NCBI RefSeq assembly: GCF_021130785.1
Contig: NC_060207.1
Span: 106,366,001 to 106,430,000 of the forward strand
Length of the DNA stretch: 64,000 nucleotides
DNA from: Homalodisca vitripennis
Taxonomy: Eukaryota > Arthropoda > Insecta > Hemiptera > Cicadellidae
Direction: 5' to 3'
The translations under genes and the position numbers were made by a program. Under the pieces are notes generated by a model. It ran no database searches. It was not told where the DNA came from and was given only the letters and a program-made list of their open reading frames with translations. This document shows, piece by piece, positions 52,146-64,000 of this stretch (positions are counted from its first letter, which is position 1; each line of letters starts with the position of its first letter).

Positions 52146-52934
52146 AATATAACACTTTTTATGTTAAAGAATTGAGTCTCTCCTTTTATTTTAATATATA
52201 AAAAATAACTATTTAATAATTAGCAAACGTACTTTTTCAATATATATATTCACAGCCTGTTAAAACTTCTATCGGTCTGTCAGCCACGCGACTGCCTTTC
52301 CGTTTTTTTATTCCTGATGACTTATATGATCTGAAAAGTAAATGTTTTTGAGGGCTGATATATTTTACTATAATTTTGTAATATTTGGAAGCAAAGTGAA
52401 CATTAAACATCAGAGCCATGAAATTATGACCGATTCCAACACTCGGTTTGTTTTAGGTAAGGCCTTATTTATCAATTTACCTAAACTACCAATTGCTGCA
52501 TTGCTAGTTTAGGCCTGTTTTGGACACTTGATTTAAATCAAAGTCTGTAGTCTATTTAGTCAAAGTAAGTATGATGTAATATAATATTATCTCCTATGTT
52601 TTTTTTTTCAAACGTAGGCATCAGGTACGCATTATTTCACCGTTTATTATTTACCGGTTAGACGATCAGAGGTCGAGGGACTAACTCATATCACGTTTTG
52701 CCGCGTACAGGAGCAATTCTTGTTTAAATTAATTATACTTCCGATAACACAGCTGAGTTTTCCTTACTGCCCCAGTTAACAACATTTACATATGTCCCAA
52801 ATAGGTAATTTAACAACCTAATTTGGTAAAAGGTATTACGGTGACAAGTTGTTTGAGTTTGCTTTATTGGCTCCATCAAGCATATATAAAACAGGATATA
52901 TGGGTGTGTGAGTGTAAATTGATTTAGGAATACT
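52146..52934. other. AT-rich stretch without recognised genes
   Basis: Nothing supported. Confidence 0.5.
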
Positions 52935-53115
52935 AATCCTGTCAAAAAGCGTTAACTTCCGGTTTCAGATAATTCCAGTGCCTTAGTAGAATAATCCACC
53001 TTGTCCTGATGAATAGAATACTCGTACATGTAAACACGTAGGACCGAAAAAAGCTATTTCTGTAAAAAAAGGTCTACTTACGTCTCTTGAAGTCTTCTTT
53101 CGGTCTAAAATATAT
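52935..53115 (+). repeat. Distant relatives of the 13.8-14.4 kb repeat modules
   Basis: AACTTCCGGTTTC near 52950, and GTCTTCTTTCGGTCTAAAATATATCCGG near 53090-53117, match modules at 14060 and at 14165-14230 (GTCTTCTTTGATTAC and CTTCCGGTCTAAAATATTTCCGG). Confidence 0.5.
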
Positions 53116-56100
53116 CCGGTAAAAAATGCATACAAACTTTAGGCTGAGAAATCCACTACAGTTAAAATCATCTAGTCCGGGTAGAAGGAGGAAATCCTTA
53201 GGAATTTTATACAACATTTCAGTAATAATTTATAGTCTTGATTTTCGGACTATAATAATGTGAACAAAGCCAACCAGTCTGAGTGTATTATTATAGACAT
53301 TCTTGCACATAAACATTCACAGTTATTATGAACCATAAAAATTATCATTAGATTTGTGGTTAAATGAATTAAACATATGGTTGCGCTATCAAAATCGATG
53401 TTGAATCAAACAACTAATTACATTTAACAGGATCTTTAATTTAATATTTCGTAACTTTAAATTAATGTATCATAAATTTAGAGACAAAGATGGGGTATTA
53501 GTCTGTACCGAATGACGATAACACATGAGGGTGGTGACCTCTGAGGTCGTAGTAATAAATACTCGAATTGCAAAGTTTACTTATAAGGTCAATTTAATTA
53601 ATGAAACTTACAAGCACCACTTTTAGTTGGTAAATTAAATGTATGCCTTGCCACGTTGCTGCCAATTAGAGTACAAGAACTAAAAATCTATATCTGATAG
53701 GTGGGCCTAAAATATCCAATGTTCTATGGAATTATGCCTACGATATTTTACTTTATAAAACTTTAAGATTTTACTTCCCTTCGCAATATGTAGACTCACA
53801 ACCCGGGCGTCGGCGTCTTGGCACGAGACATTGAAGCTGTAGTCTAAGAAGGGTTATTTCTAGTCGGTAATTACTAGAAGAGGAGTAGAAGTTATGAAAC
53901 TGGTAGCCATCTACTCAAATACTACGTGAGATACGTGAGCTCGCCTAAAACAAATTCGCGACAGTATTAGCCATTTAATGAGACAAAAAACTTATTACAA
54001 CAACGTGCTCGTCAGAAGGACGACGCCACAACTTGTATCTATTTCAATCAAGCAAATAAAAGATCTTCAAGGGTAAGTTACTTTACTATTTACAACTTTA
54101 CTTTACGTTACATTCATTTTTACATGTTTGGCATCAAAGGGCTAATTTAATAATACGGAAAGATAAATTTTACTTACGGACAAGGCGCGCGAGGTCAGAT
54201 CGGTCACGTAGTTGGGCTGCTACAAAGGGTTAGAATAAAATATTCATACGCGTGCCAACTAGGTAGTTACTCCGCCGATAATTTAGTTCCGGAACATTGG
54301 ATAAAAAAATAATATTAAATTATACTGGCTGACTAGGTTGTGAAATGTTACATTATATAAAATCTAACTAACTAACGGTACAAGTCTTACTTATCTTCAT
54401 TTGGTTAGTTACAACTTTGTTCAAATCAAATTCTGGAGTCAACGAAACAAACCGTAACTTGATTGGTATTACAGTAATAATTTTCACCTATAATTTTTTC
54501 TCAAAAGTGTTCTTTACTTTCACTATTAGCAACTTTGTTATTATAACCCGCACGAAAATAGTCTGTGACATTTAACGCGATGTTGCCTTATCACTGCCGA
54601 CCACCAACTGTTCCGCGTGATGTTGCTGTATTCACATACTGTCTCCTTGATTTACAATCTTTTTGTAAAATAGTTGAAAAAAAGAGGTACACGTATGTTT
54701 ATTTACAGTAACAGGTGAAGATGTTCCTTTATTGCAACAGATGTGAGAAGGATCAATAATTTAACATATTCGTAAATCTGGCAACAGTGTGCGCACGGGT
54801 TTTTTTCTCTTTCAAGCCTCAGCTTCAACTATGTAGGCTTCGATGTACACTGGTTTATTTTCAAAGTACACACACTGTTTTGTGTCTATATATTATTGGC
54901 CCTCCCCGGGATATCCGTAAAGCTGGCAACAGTGTTGTGCACTCTGACGCACCAGCCACCCTATTTTAATGCGGGCTGCTATTTTTACATCTAATAATAA
55001 GTGTTTTTTAGGGGTAATTGCTATTTTAGTGGAGTTATATTTCATAATATAAATATTTCATATAAAGACGTTTCTAAATCAATTTGTATATTTGTAGGAA
55101 TTGAAGAATTGAGGAAAAAGAATGATTAGAGAGCCGGCTCATCGTTTTAACCTTAGCTCATTGTTATACCATGTGCGACTTTGCCTCACTTTAATGTGCC
55201 AGTCATATGCAGGAATTTTATCACGGCATAGTTCAATTCCTAAAAACACAAAAGTCTCACTGGACAAAAACTGTTCACGCGCGATTTGGTCAAAGATAAA
55301 ACTACCATTAACGAAGCCTTGTGTAGAGCAATTATGTTGACTGGTCCCAGTTACTAACCTCGGCAAGACGTCTGAGCTTGTATTTTCTTCGGTAACAGTG
55401 CATTTTCCTAAAATGGGAAGCCTCTAATTTTAATTATTAATAATTTTAATAACCACTGTATATTTAGAAGATTTTAAGCTAAGAAGTGTTTAATGTTGCT
55501 GGAATACACACGGATAGCACAGGCAAAAAACGTATTATCAGTGTCTAACAAACTTCGTTTCTTTACTGCAGGAAACATTTTAATATGAAGAAGCTACATT
55601 TAATATCCAAAAAAGTTAAGGTGAATTCGAAGCTTATTAAAACTAGGACGATCCTGCGAAAGTTTAGTAAACAAAGTTCCGCTCTCAGAGTTCATTAAAC
55701 TTGTAAGTATTCCTAACTTCAAAACAACTTAAAAACAGTTTCACTTGAATCTCAGCTATCTAAAGCCAAAATATCCTAACAAAATCACAATCATTGACAC
55801 GTCAATTTACCACGAGATTTCACATGTTTGTTTTAATACATTTTGAGATTGGATGATAGTTCAGTTGGGAGTATTAACTAGTAAATATTTAGAGGTTTAT
55901 CCAAAACTTACCAAAAAGTTCATTTACTGTTGTGTGTACGTGGCACATTAAAAAAGTAAGAATACTATTTATAACAATTTATAAATCAAAGGTTTAATTT
56001 TTTTAATTCTATATTCAATATATTCTATATATTTCTATATATTTAATGGTGTGCACGGTTAACTATAGACCCTTAAAAATGGTACAAGATATCAGGATGT

Positions 56101-58989
56101 ATGAGGACTATTCAATAGTCCACCTCGAAAACTTTAGACGTTATTTAAACATTTTTGGGAAATAATGCCCATAATATTCACCAAACCTCCACAGCCCTCC
56201 TGCTCCATATGTATCACACTCTTCTGCTATTTTCCATTCTTCTAATGCTATTTGTATCATGTACAATAACAACCTATATGTGGTATGCAAAGAATACATT
56301 GTGTATATGATTAAAATTGTTAAATGCATTAAATGTTACTAAAGTTAACACCTTTTTTATGAAATTTTGGTTAAAAACTAATAACCTTCAGACAAAATAT
56401 TTTAAAATTAATAAGCAATAAGAAATTATTTTTGGAGTGATTTTTTTAAAATAATCATGTAAATAGTGGCGAAACCCCTTAAACCCTTTAAGGGTATATT
56501 AATAATCAAGTAGGCAATGAATAACGACATCTCGTATATACGTTACAGTCTAATTGTACTGTATTTCTAAAATTTATAATTTCCTACAATCTCTTTATCA
56601 CTGTGCTTATATTCGCTGATATATATTTCCTGATGCTTATATTTTATATATGAATAAATGAATTTATTTCCCATAAGTACAAGGCAGCAATTTATACACC
56701 GTGCTTATGAATAGAATCTCTGCAATGTAATAAAGGTTATAATATTCCTTCTACAATTATCACAATTAAAAGCCATGGTCTGTTTACTGCGCTTCTGAGT
56801 ATTGTTTTCTTCTCAAACACTTTTATATTGTAATTATTTCCGGAATAATATGATATCTTGGAAACCACGTTTTTCACACAATGACAGATAACCATTCTAG
56901 TTGAACATAATACAGCAAATATAAATGTCAAACTAAACGTGAATTATTATGGTATTATGCAAAAATGGTTTACATTGATGTAGTTTCATGGCATTCAAAA
57001 ATATATTAAAAATTTTATTCATTGGAAAGGATAAATATAAATGAATCAGGGAAATATTTAAAGAAACAAACGTGTATGCATAACTTTATATCTTATCTTC
57101 CAAATATATTTGTTTGCAATTGCCATTGAAATATATTTTGGCAGAAGCAGTACAGTATAATACACGTACGATTAGTCTTAGGCAAGAAATAATTAATTTA
57201 CAAAATTAAGCAAAACAATATAATGAGTTGTAGATATATTGTAATCCTATTGTTATGCAAAGTGTGATTATGAAATCTATTAATATCTGAAGATTAATAA
57301 AGCGGCCGATGACCGTGGAAAAAAAAATAAATTACTTTCACTTCAAAATTTGTATTAACTGTTTAACAAAATTTCGCGATAGCGGTTTACGCGATGATAC
57401 CTAAGAGCAAAACATTTAAAACAATAAGAAGCATATTATTTATGTTATACATTCAACAGACAAACATATTCGTTATTAATATTCCATTTACACTAAGAAA
57501 CAACTAACCTTAAAAATGTGTGATTTGGATGGCTATATCTGAGAATAATGATTACAAGATATTGAGAATGGAATAAAGAATCAGTTTCTATCATAATAGC
57601 TAAGCTATCTACACCATCAACAGCAGTTGTAACAAATTAAATCAGGAGAAAAATAAGCAATAAGCAACCATGTAAGTACCAATAAAAATATTGCATATCT
57701 CAATTAGTATATCAAAATAATGACAACAAAGATTTACCCAAAAAAGACAAACGAGACTAATGTAAAGTAACAGAAAGTTGGACTAAAGCTACTGCACAAC
57801 TCACTTTTGGTTATGGTATGGAGCAGTTTATTAATTAAGTTTGGAATTACCTAGTGTAATTACTGTCCATTTATAAGAACTAAACGTAATACCATAATAC
57901 CATAGCTACTTTAATCTGTCTAATCTTTTAATTGTATATTTTACATAAAAAGAATTTTCACATTAATCTTATAATATCCTTTTTAACATGTAATTAAACA
58001 CTTATTAAACGATATTATGAAAACATTACAGATACACTCCACTGCACGACTGCTATAGCTATAATGTATTGTTATTGGTCCCTGGAAGTATGTTTTATGT
58101 ATTGTATTACTGTACGTAAACATTTATTGTATTAAAATGACTATATAATAAAATTTATTGAGAACAAATTTTTGTGTTGTGGTATACAAATTTCTACGAA
58201 TTATTCTGGAGGGGGCACAAATATCATTAACACTTTAACAAGACAATATCAAAACAATATTCAAGCCGGTTCAAACATTGAAAAACGTTTTGAGCCCAGT
58301 AAATGATACAATTCCAGTATGCGCCTGAAGTCTACGATAATCCAGTTAGTTGTAGGTTAACGTCAATGGAGAAGCAAAACTTTCTACACAAGTGTACGGT
58401 TGCACTAAGCTCACAAAACATAGGATACAGAAAATCGGCCATAGCAGAATGCAATTACAAATCGAAACATGCAAGAGAATTCGTCGTATATACCCACTCG
58501 CACATAAGATTAAGCAAGCAAAAATTTAAAAACTCCAACAATTTAATCATAACAATTAATAAAAGGCATATTACAGCATGTTCAACTTTAGGTATTAAGA
58601 ATTTGTGAGAATAAAATGAACATTTCTCTTTTTATTTTCAGCTGAATTTATGACTTCATATTCCCTCCCTTACACACACCTAACCTGAATGTAAATATAA
58701 AACTAGTAGTTGTATTCCTCAAAGCAAAAATCAAATCAATTTAATTTAAAAATAAAAAAATACTCGCTATATATAGGTAACAAAACTAACCACATAATGC
58801 TAAATAAAAAAAATTCACTTTTCCTTTCAGGGGCGCACTGACAGGGGGACTAATGGTACTCCCTCCCTCCAAGAGCATTTTATTATAATTACAGTGATCG
58901 AATGTCTAATAGTCTTTTTTTGGTTAAAAAGACCTCTTACGTCGGAACTTTGAAATCAGTCATAATAAAATGTATAAATTCAATCTTTA
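53116..58989. other. AT-rich stretch without recognised genes
   Basis: No supported gene over almost 6 kb. Frames at 55122-55366 (both strands open), 56141-56329 and 58303-58608 (101 codons) carry no recognisable motif. CTGGCAACAGTGT occurs twice (near 54779 and 54921). Confidence 0.5.
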
Positions 58990-59064
58990 AATGTGTATAT
59001 ATATATATATATGTATATAAATATAAATATATATATTTATATTTATATATATATGTATATATAT
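58990..59064. repeat. AT-rich simple repeat, left flank of the nuclease element
   Basis: Runs of AT with GTAT and AAAT interruptions. Together with 61765-61876 it formed one AT microsatellite before the element inserted. Confidence 0.9.
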
Positions 59065-59377
59065 TAGTACGGTGTAATTAGACCTAAACCTCAACATCCA
59101 AAGTAAAAGTTTTCCTCCAACACCAAATTGCTCTACATAGTCCCCTTATTCTATGGTAAAAAGTTACACCATTTTGAGCGTCGGGTTTGGGGGTGAGAGG
59201 GGGGGAATTTTTAAAAATCACTAGTTTTTTTTAGTTTTTCGTAAATATTTCAAAAACTAAGTGGTTTATCCTAAACATTGTTATATACAAAAATGTTCTA
59301 CGTTAAATTTTAAATAAGAATGGTCCTTTTCATAATCACTCTAAATTGTACGGTTCAAGAGTTACAGACGGTGTAAA
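59065..59377 (+). repeat. Left long terminal inverted repeat
   Basis: Pairs with 61448-61764 from TAGTACGGTGT at the outer end to GACGGTGTAAA at the inner end. Confidence 0.88.
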
Positions 59378-59671
59378 TGTTAACTTTTTCGTAATTTTGA
59401 TAATTTTTTTTTTAAATAAGCTTCGTAAAAGAATGTTGCTATTTCAGTGGCCGGTGGTATGTTAGTGATAAGCCCTTGAAGGAACGACAACCTCACCACC
59501 TTATCAAGGGGCACTCTTTTTTAAGGGAAAAGAGGCTTCCACAGGCCTAGGCCATATAAACCTGTGGTACGGAGAAACCCACCCTGAACTTTCTACGAAC
59601 ATTGCAACATAAATTCACTTCTTAAGCATAAATATCTTTCAAATTTGGAATGTTCAATGTCTTTATTAACT

Positions 59672-61288
59672 TCACTCATCCTCCAGCACATTATCCTCCT
59701 CCTCTAGCTCGTCGTCTAAGATATTATTATTGTCCATGTTATCACATGCGTGGCCTGAGCAATTGCTGCATATGCTAGTGCAGTTTAGACCACTCCTGCA
59801 TTCACAATTACGAACGCATTCATCTTTGCAAGTACACATTATAAGGGACAGTAATTCCTGGGGGGCTGCTGTAATTGGTGTCAGGTGGTCGCCAATCTTC
59901 TTCCAACCCCACTCGAGTGGATCCTTATCTTCATTCAGCCACTGTTGTACCTGGTGGTAGGTCCTAAATGAATGCTTTCTGGACGCTCCTGAAGTGGGGG
60001 GTAGTGCATCCAACTTCAGTAATGCATGTATAGGCTGCTTTGCAATCGCTTTCAAGTAGGACTGGTAGCGGAGACAATCTAGATCTTCAGTGTTCTTGGC
60101 TCCAAACATTGCAAGTAGGAAGTAATTTCCTGCATCAGCCACTGCACTGGGGTCGGCTTTGGGGTTGTTGAAGACCAGAAGTTTTTCACGAAGAACGTTG
60201 TTGGCTTGAACTTTCCTATAAGGTGCAATTTTTCCCTTCTTATAGACAGCAGACACAGTGTCACATCCTGTGAAGGCGTATGTAACCAGAAGTACATCTT
60301 TCATATCCCCAATGCCTTGCTGAATGTCAGAAATAATGTACACTTTTTCCTGGTGATTTCCTTTTTTAGGTACGACCATTTTCAGTTTATTCCCTGAAGG
60401 TGCGTGGACAGTCAACAGTACTAATAAGTCCGTGTCATCACCAATAACACACGTTTGAACATCTTTCTTCGCTTCATCAATAGCTGTTAAGACTACTAAT
60501 AGGTCAGCATCACCCGATGCTTGAAGAACTGTGCAACCACATTGTTGCAAGTGCGATGAAAGGAGGGTTATTAGACCCATCTTGTTTTTAGCACTAGCTA
60601 AAAATTCATTTTGATTTATGTTGACATGTATTGAGTCTTCCACTTTGACCACAATGTTGGAACGTGATCTTCGTAGGTGTTCTTGATCCTTTGTGTTACT
60701 TCGTTCGTAATCATCAAAAACAACAGTCGCTTTTCCATAATGAGTACATACGTAATCACTATATTGCTCGCAAATCTGTTTAAATGTAGCAGGCTGTTGC
60801 CAGACAACACGATGTAGGAGGTGGCCTCCGTCAATTATATAGGACACTTTCACTGGGTCATCGATGTTTGATGATTCTTTTGAATCTGAAACCAAAACCG
60901 TCACCATTGATGATTTTTTCCCCTTCCTCATCAAGCCAGATTCGTCAAACAGTGATGGAGGATATGCACAGAGTTCAAACTGAAAAATTTCCTCTAATCT
61001 CTCATCACTCCTTACTGTTCACACCATCCGATGTAAGAGAGTGTTAGGATTTACACATACCATGTCGTTGTTAATTTTCACCGACTTCGTTATAGAGGCT
61101 AGAGACTTGACAGCAAACTTTCTTTTCATGTGTATTTCTTTAAATGTTTTGTTTTCAATAGCTTTGATGGATATGGCTCCTATTTCAAATGCTTTATCGG
61201 TGCAGAAGACAGAACCGCCATTGGTTGCGGCCCTCGGTCCAAGGTCACTATGATGGCGGCCACGCCTGCTTGTACTACCACGTTTCTC
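59672..61288 (-). CDS. XPG/FEN1-like (PIN-like) nuclease with Cys-rich tail, one in-frame stop
   Basis: The frame is open from 61288 to the stop at 59672 (539 codons) apart from TGA at 61021-61019. Protein-like sequence reads through that stop (VNPNTLLHRMV-stop-TVRSDERLEEIFQFELCAYPPSLFDESG). The longest uninterrupted part begins just after it. Candidate starts are ATGs at 61129 and 61063, or 60931 if the stop is real. Counting from codon 60934-60932, acidic positions occur at D35 (YIIDGGHLLHR), D74 (VVFDDYE), D142/D144 (ASGDADLLVVL), D166-D169 (VIGDDTDLLVLL) and D225 (FTGCDTVSAV). That order resembles the metal sites and helix-hairpin region of XPG/FEN1-type nucleases. A CxCKDECVRNCECRSGLNC cluster near 367-385, with more Cys to about 399, resembles CXC/tesmin-type zinc binding. 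The end is acidic. Function is inferred: DNA-structure nuclease of the enclosing element. Confidence 0.8.
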
Positions 61289-61447
61289 CTAACAATTATT
61301 TTTACTTTTTCAACCTTCTATGGTGCCTCTTAGCCTCTTTTTGACGATATTACTGTATTATATTATTACTCTTTAATTAAATCATTTACTTATTTCTATA
61401 TAGCTTTATTTGGAAAAAAAAACCTTAAAAATTATATCATTTTTATT

Positions 61448-61764
61448 TTTACACCGTCTGCAACTCATGAACCGTAAATTTTACAGGGAATATGCATAGG
61501 ACATTTTTTGTTTAAAATTTCATGTAGAATATTTTTGTATATAACACTCTTTGTGCTAAACAGCTTAGTTTTCAACCAATTTCCAAAAAACTAAAAAAAC
61601 TACTAAATTTCCTACTTTTTCTCCCCCTCCCCCCCAAACCCGACGCTCAAAATGGTGTAACTTTTTACCAAACAATAAGAGGGTTATATAGAACAATTTG
61701 GAGTTGGAGTAAAACTTTTACTTTGGATGTCAAGGCCTTTTTTTAGGTTAATAACACCGTACTA
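61448..61764 (-). repeat. Right long terminal inverted repeat
   Basis: Reverse-complement partner of 59065-59377, ending CACCGTACTA at the AT microsatellite. Confidence 0.88.
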
Positions 61765-61876
61765 ATATATATATATATTATATATGTATATATATAATAT
61801 GTATATATAATATGTATGATGTATGTATATATAATATGTATATATATAATATAATATGTATATATATATATATATT
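61765..61876. repeat. AT-rich simple repeat, right flank of the nuclease element
   Basis: AT runs with TATGTATATATAATATG periodicity, continuing the left-flank microsatellite. Confidence 0.9.
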
Positions 61877-62048
61877 ACGAAATACACTGCAATAATAATA
61901 AATATATAATATTTATGTTTTGTTCAAAACTCTACATATTTGAATTTTACCGTTGCTCAGCAACAAAGAAAGTGGGGTTCATTCTTACTATTTCTTGTGG
62001 CCTCTACCTGTTACCTGGCACTTTTAGTAACCGAGCACAAAATATAGG

Positions 62049-62996
62049 CTACTCGTACTTATTTAGAATCATACATAACAGAGTACTCCTAAAATGGTAC
62101 AGGTACATGATCCATCACTGTTACTGCTACATCTAGGAAGTAATGTACTCATACTTGTTTAGAATCGTACATAACAGAGTACTCCTAAAATGGTACAGGT
62201 ACATGATCCATTACTGTTACTGCTACATCTAGGAAGTAATGTACTCATACTTGTTTAGAATCATACATAACAGAGTACTCCTAAAATGGTACAGGTACAT
62301 GATCCACTACTGTTACTGCTACATCTAGGAAGTAATGTACTCATACTTGTTTAGAATCATACATAACAGAGTACTCCTAAAATGGTACAGGTACATGATC
62401 CACTACTGTTACTGCTACATCTAGGAAGTAATGTACTCATACTTGTTTAGAATCATACATAACAGAGTACTCCTAAAATGGTACAGGTACATGATCCATT
62501 ACTGTTACTGCTACATCTAGGAAGTAATGTACTCATACTTGTTTAGAATCATACATAACAGAGTACTCCTAAAATGGTACAGGTACATGATCCATCACTG
62601 TTACTGCTACATCTAGGAAGTAATGTACTCATACTTGTTTAGAATCATACATAACAGAGTACTCCTAAAATGGTACAGGTAAATGATCCATCACTGTTAC
62701 TGCTACATCTAGGAAGTAATGTACTCATACTTGTTTAGAATCATACATAACAGAGTACTCCTAAAATGGTACAGGTACATGATCCATCACTGTTACTGCT
62801 ACATCTAGGAAGTAATGTACTCATACTTGTTTAGAATCATACATAACAGAGTACTCCTAAAATGGTACAGGTACATGATCCATCACTGTTACTGCTACAT
62901 CTAGGAAGTAATGTACTCATACTTGTTTAGAATCATACGTGACAGAGTACTCCTATAACTGTACAGGTACATTTATCAGCCACCGAGCCACTGTTA
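62049..62996 (+). repeat. 96-bp minisatellite, ten copies
   Basis: The marker GAGTACTCCT occurs at 62081, 62177, 62273, 62369, 62465, 62561, 62657, 62753, 62849 and 62945, exactly every 96 bases. The units differ by a few substitutions, such as CATCACTG, CATTACTG and CACTACTG. The first and last are more diverged (the last has CCTATAACTG). The period is a multiple of three, but the frames I read carry a stop in each unit, so the array is not coding. Confidence 0.97.
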
Positions 62997-63424
62997 CTGC
63001 TAATCGAGTCCAATTACTTTGTACCAGTAACTGCGGTAAACGTGTAGAGTATCTGTATCGTAAAAATTCCTTTATAACTCCTTTTAGACTACCCTATATT
63101 GGATGTGAAGAGTAAATAACGACCTTAAAAACTATCTCTTAAGTTCTTAAGTTAAGTAATATTTTATGTTATATTTTTAACCATACTTTCACCTACACAT
63201 TCATTCTGTTCTGCACCACGGCCGCGGTCGTCCTCGGCAAAAAATACAACTTAACAGCCGAAGCAAAACGAACTCGGCTCTCCAAAGATTGTAAAGAAGC
63301 TGAGAGAGAATTCCTCAACCGGCAAGCGAACACTATGACTGATTGATTACAACAGCCGTTCTGTCGTGGGGAATTCGCAACGTTAAGAATTTTTGACACA
63401 TAAAGAACAGGGCATATTCCAATC
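62997..63424. other. Spacer with a GC-rich patch
   Basis: A CpG-rich patch at 63215-63335 (ACGGCCGCGGTCGTCC) lies in a 68-codon minus-strand frame (63399-63193) without known motif. Confidence 0.4.
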
Positions 63425-64000
63425 CTTGAAACAGAGCTTAGCTTTAACGAAGCCTATCACTGGATAGACTGAAAACCTCATTTCTGTCTGCCTATCCACA
63501 CGATATTTCTTTAATCAACTAACCTATAGGCTTGAAATTTTGCAAGATGCTTCATTTCTACACAAGCAACACTTCATTATATGATAATGCATTCCACTCC
63601 AGGGATTTGGCTGAGCGTTAGCGAATATTGTTACATTGGTCTTATGAGTAACCTTGATGGCAACGAGAAAATAGCAGAATAAATAAATTTATAAATAAGC
63701 TGAGTAAAATCATGAGATTTGAACACTTTACATAGAGTAAAATGAAAACACTAGAGAGGAAACTCGATGTTAAAAGTTGATGAAAATATTCGGTTTTTAG
63801 CGCCCTCTTGTAGTGTCCTTCTTATCTCACTGGAACTTCTGTGTTGTAATTACTTCTACGAAATATAACTTATTGATCAAAAGGTTGTGTCATAACGCTA
63901 GTTATCCCAAGAAAGATATCATCTGTAGACTTTAAACTTTACGTAACACTTCATTTTTTCATTGATAAAAATGTATCGATGATAGTCCATATCCAACCGT
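63425..64000 (+). repeat. Dispersed repeat family, copy C (runs off the window)
   Basis: It carries TCATTTCTGTCTGCC, CACGATATTTC, TATAGGCTTGAAATTT, GCTTCATTTCTACACAAG, CAGGGATTTGGCTGAGCGTT, GCAACGAGAAAATAGCAG, then AAGAAAGATATCATCTGTAG near the end, in the same order as copies A and B. The shared 3' terminus lies beyond the window. Confidence 0.65.

Larger units (their letters stand above)
59065..61764 (-). mobile_element. 2.7-kb TIR element encoding an XPG/FEN1-like nuclease
   Basis: Inverted repeats of about 313-317 bp, opening TAGTACGGTGT, bound the interval. The arms are clearly diverged but keep an exact 40-base block (59154-59193 and 61631-61670). Inside is a single minus-strand gene for a predicted nuclease, and no DDE, tyrosine or reverse-transcriptase gene. 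The flanks are AT microsatellite on both sides, so the target is AT-rich and any TA-type duplication is hidden. I know of related nuclease genes being multicopy in animal genomes, but I cannot name this transposon class. Confidence 0.85.

Noticed and set aside
55122..55366. Open frames on both strands (72 and 75 codons)
   Set aside because: Both strands are open over the same stretch with no motif on either; no basis to choose or to claim a gene.
58303..58608. 101-codon plus-strand ORF
   Set aside because: No motif, no upstream signal, AT-rich composition like its flanks; length is compatible with chance.
62049..62996. CRISPR-like array or repetitive coding sequence
   Set aside because: Head-to-tail 96-bp units have no spacers, and each unit carries a stop in the frames read; it is a minisatellite in eukaryotic DNA.

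Overview
The window looks like non-coding insect nuclear DNA. It is about two-thirds A+T, has no operons or bacterial gene packing, carries long dinucleotide microsatellites, and holds decayed copies of animal transposon families: Penelope-like, two LINE lineages, mariner, Mutator-like and Helitron-like. The palindrome TAGGCCTA recurs, and the overall flavour suggests an arthropod, perhaps a hemipteran; that assignment is weak. I recognise no conserved host protein gene. The window is best read as intergenic or long-intron sequence filled with mobile elements of different ages.

Layout, left half. A GIY-YIG endonuclease remnant of a Penelope-like element lies at 280-690 (minus). A Helitron-like 5' end with a GT microsatellite (5230-5526) is interrupted by a complete 2.6-kb Mutator-like element (5527-8160) with 16-bp inverted ends and a broken transposase. 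Two LINE remnants follow: one of jockey/CR1 type (8410-9021, minus) and one of R1 type (9520-10010, plus). A second Mutator-like fragment sits at 12105-12540. Diverged repeats occupy 13.76-14.44 kb and 16.75-18.62 kb. A 1.27-kb mariner with a decayed transposase lies at 19851-21117, and a GC-rich patch with a consensus splice donor at 21.41-21.63 kb.

Middle. The interval 24258-27855 is a candidate element not named by me. It has a decayed gene with two Asp-centred blocks resembling a DDE nuclease, flanked on both sides by six copies of GTGACGGACGGGAC, all in one orientation. From 28 to 58 kb the sequence is mostly featureless AT-rich DNA with a possible terminal exon (28.54-29.00 kb), a fresh 152-bp tandem duplication (38.3 kb), three adjacent palindromes (47.64-47.73 kb) and a direct repeat with a conserved hairpin (49.1-49.5 kb).

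Right end. The most interesting object is at 59065-61764. It is a 2.7-kb element with inverted repeats of about 315 bp, inserted in an AT microsatellite. Its only gene encodes an XPG/FEN1-like (PIN-like) nuclease with a cysteine-rich tail. That gene is still almost fully open and is the only long ORF in the window. A ten-copy 96-bp minisatellite (62049-62996) and a third copy of the 17-kb repeat family (63425 to the window end) follow.

No pathway links these genes. Each element is autonomous or parasitic, and what can be read is the order of insertion and the state of decay.
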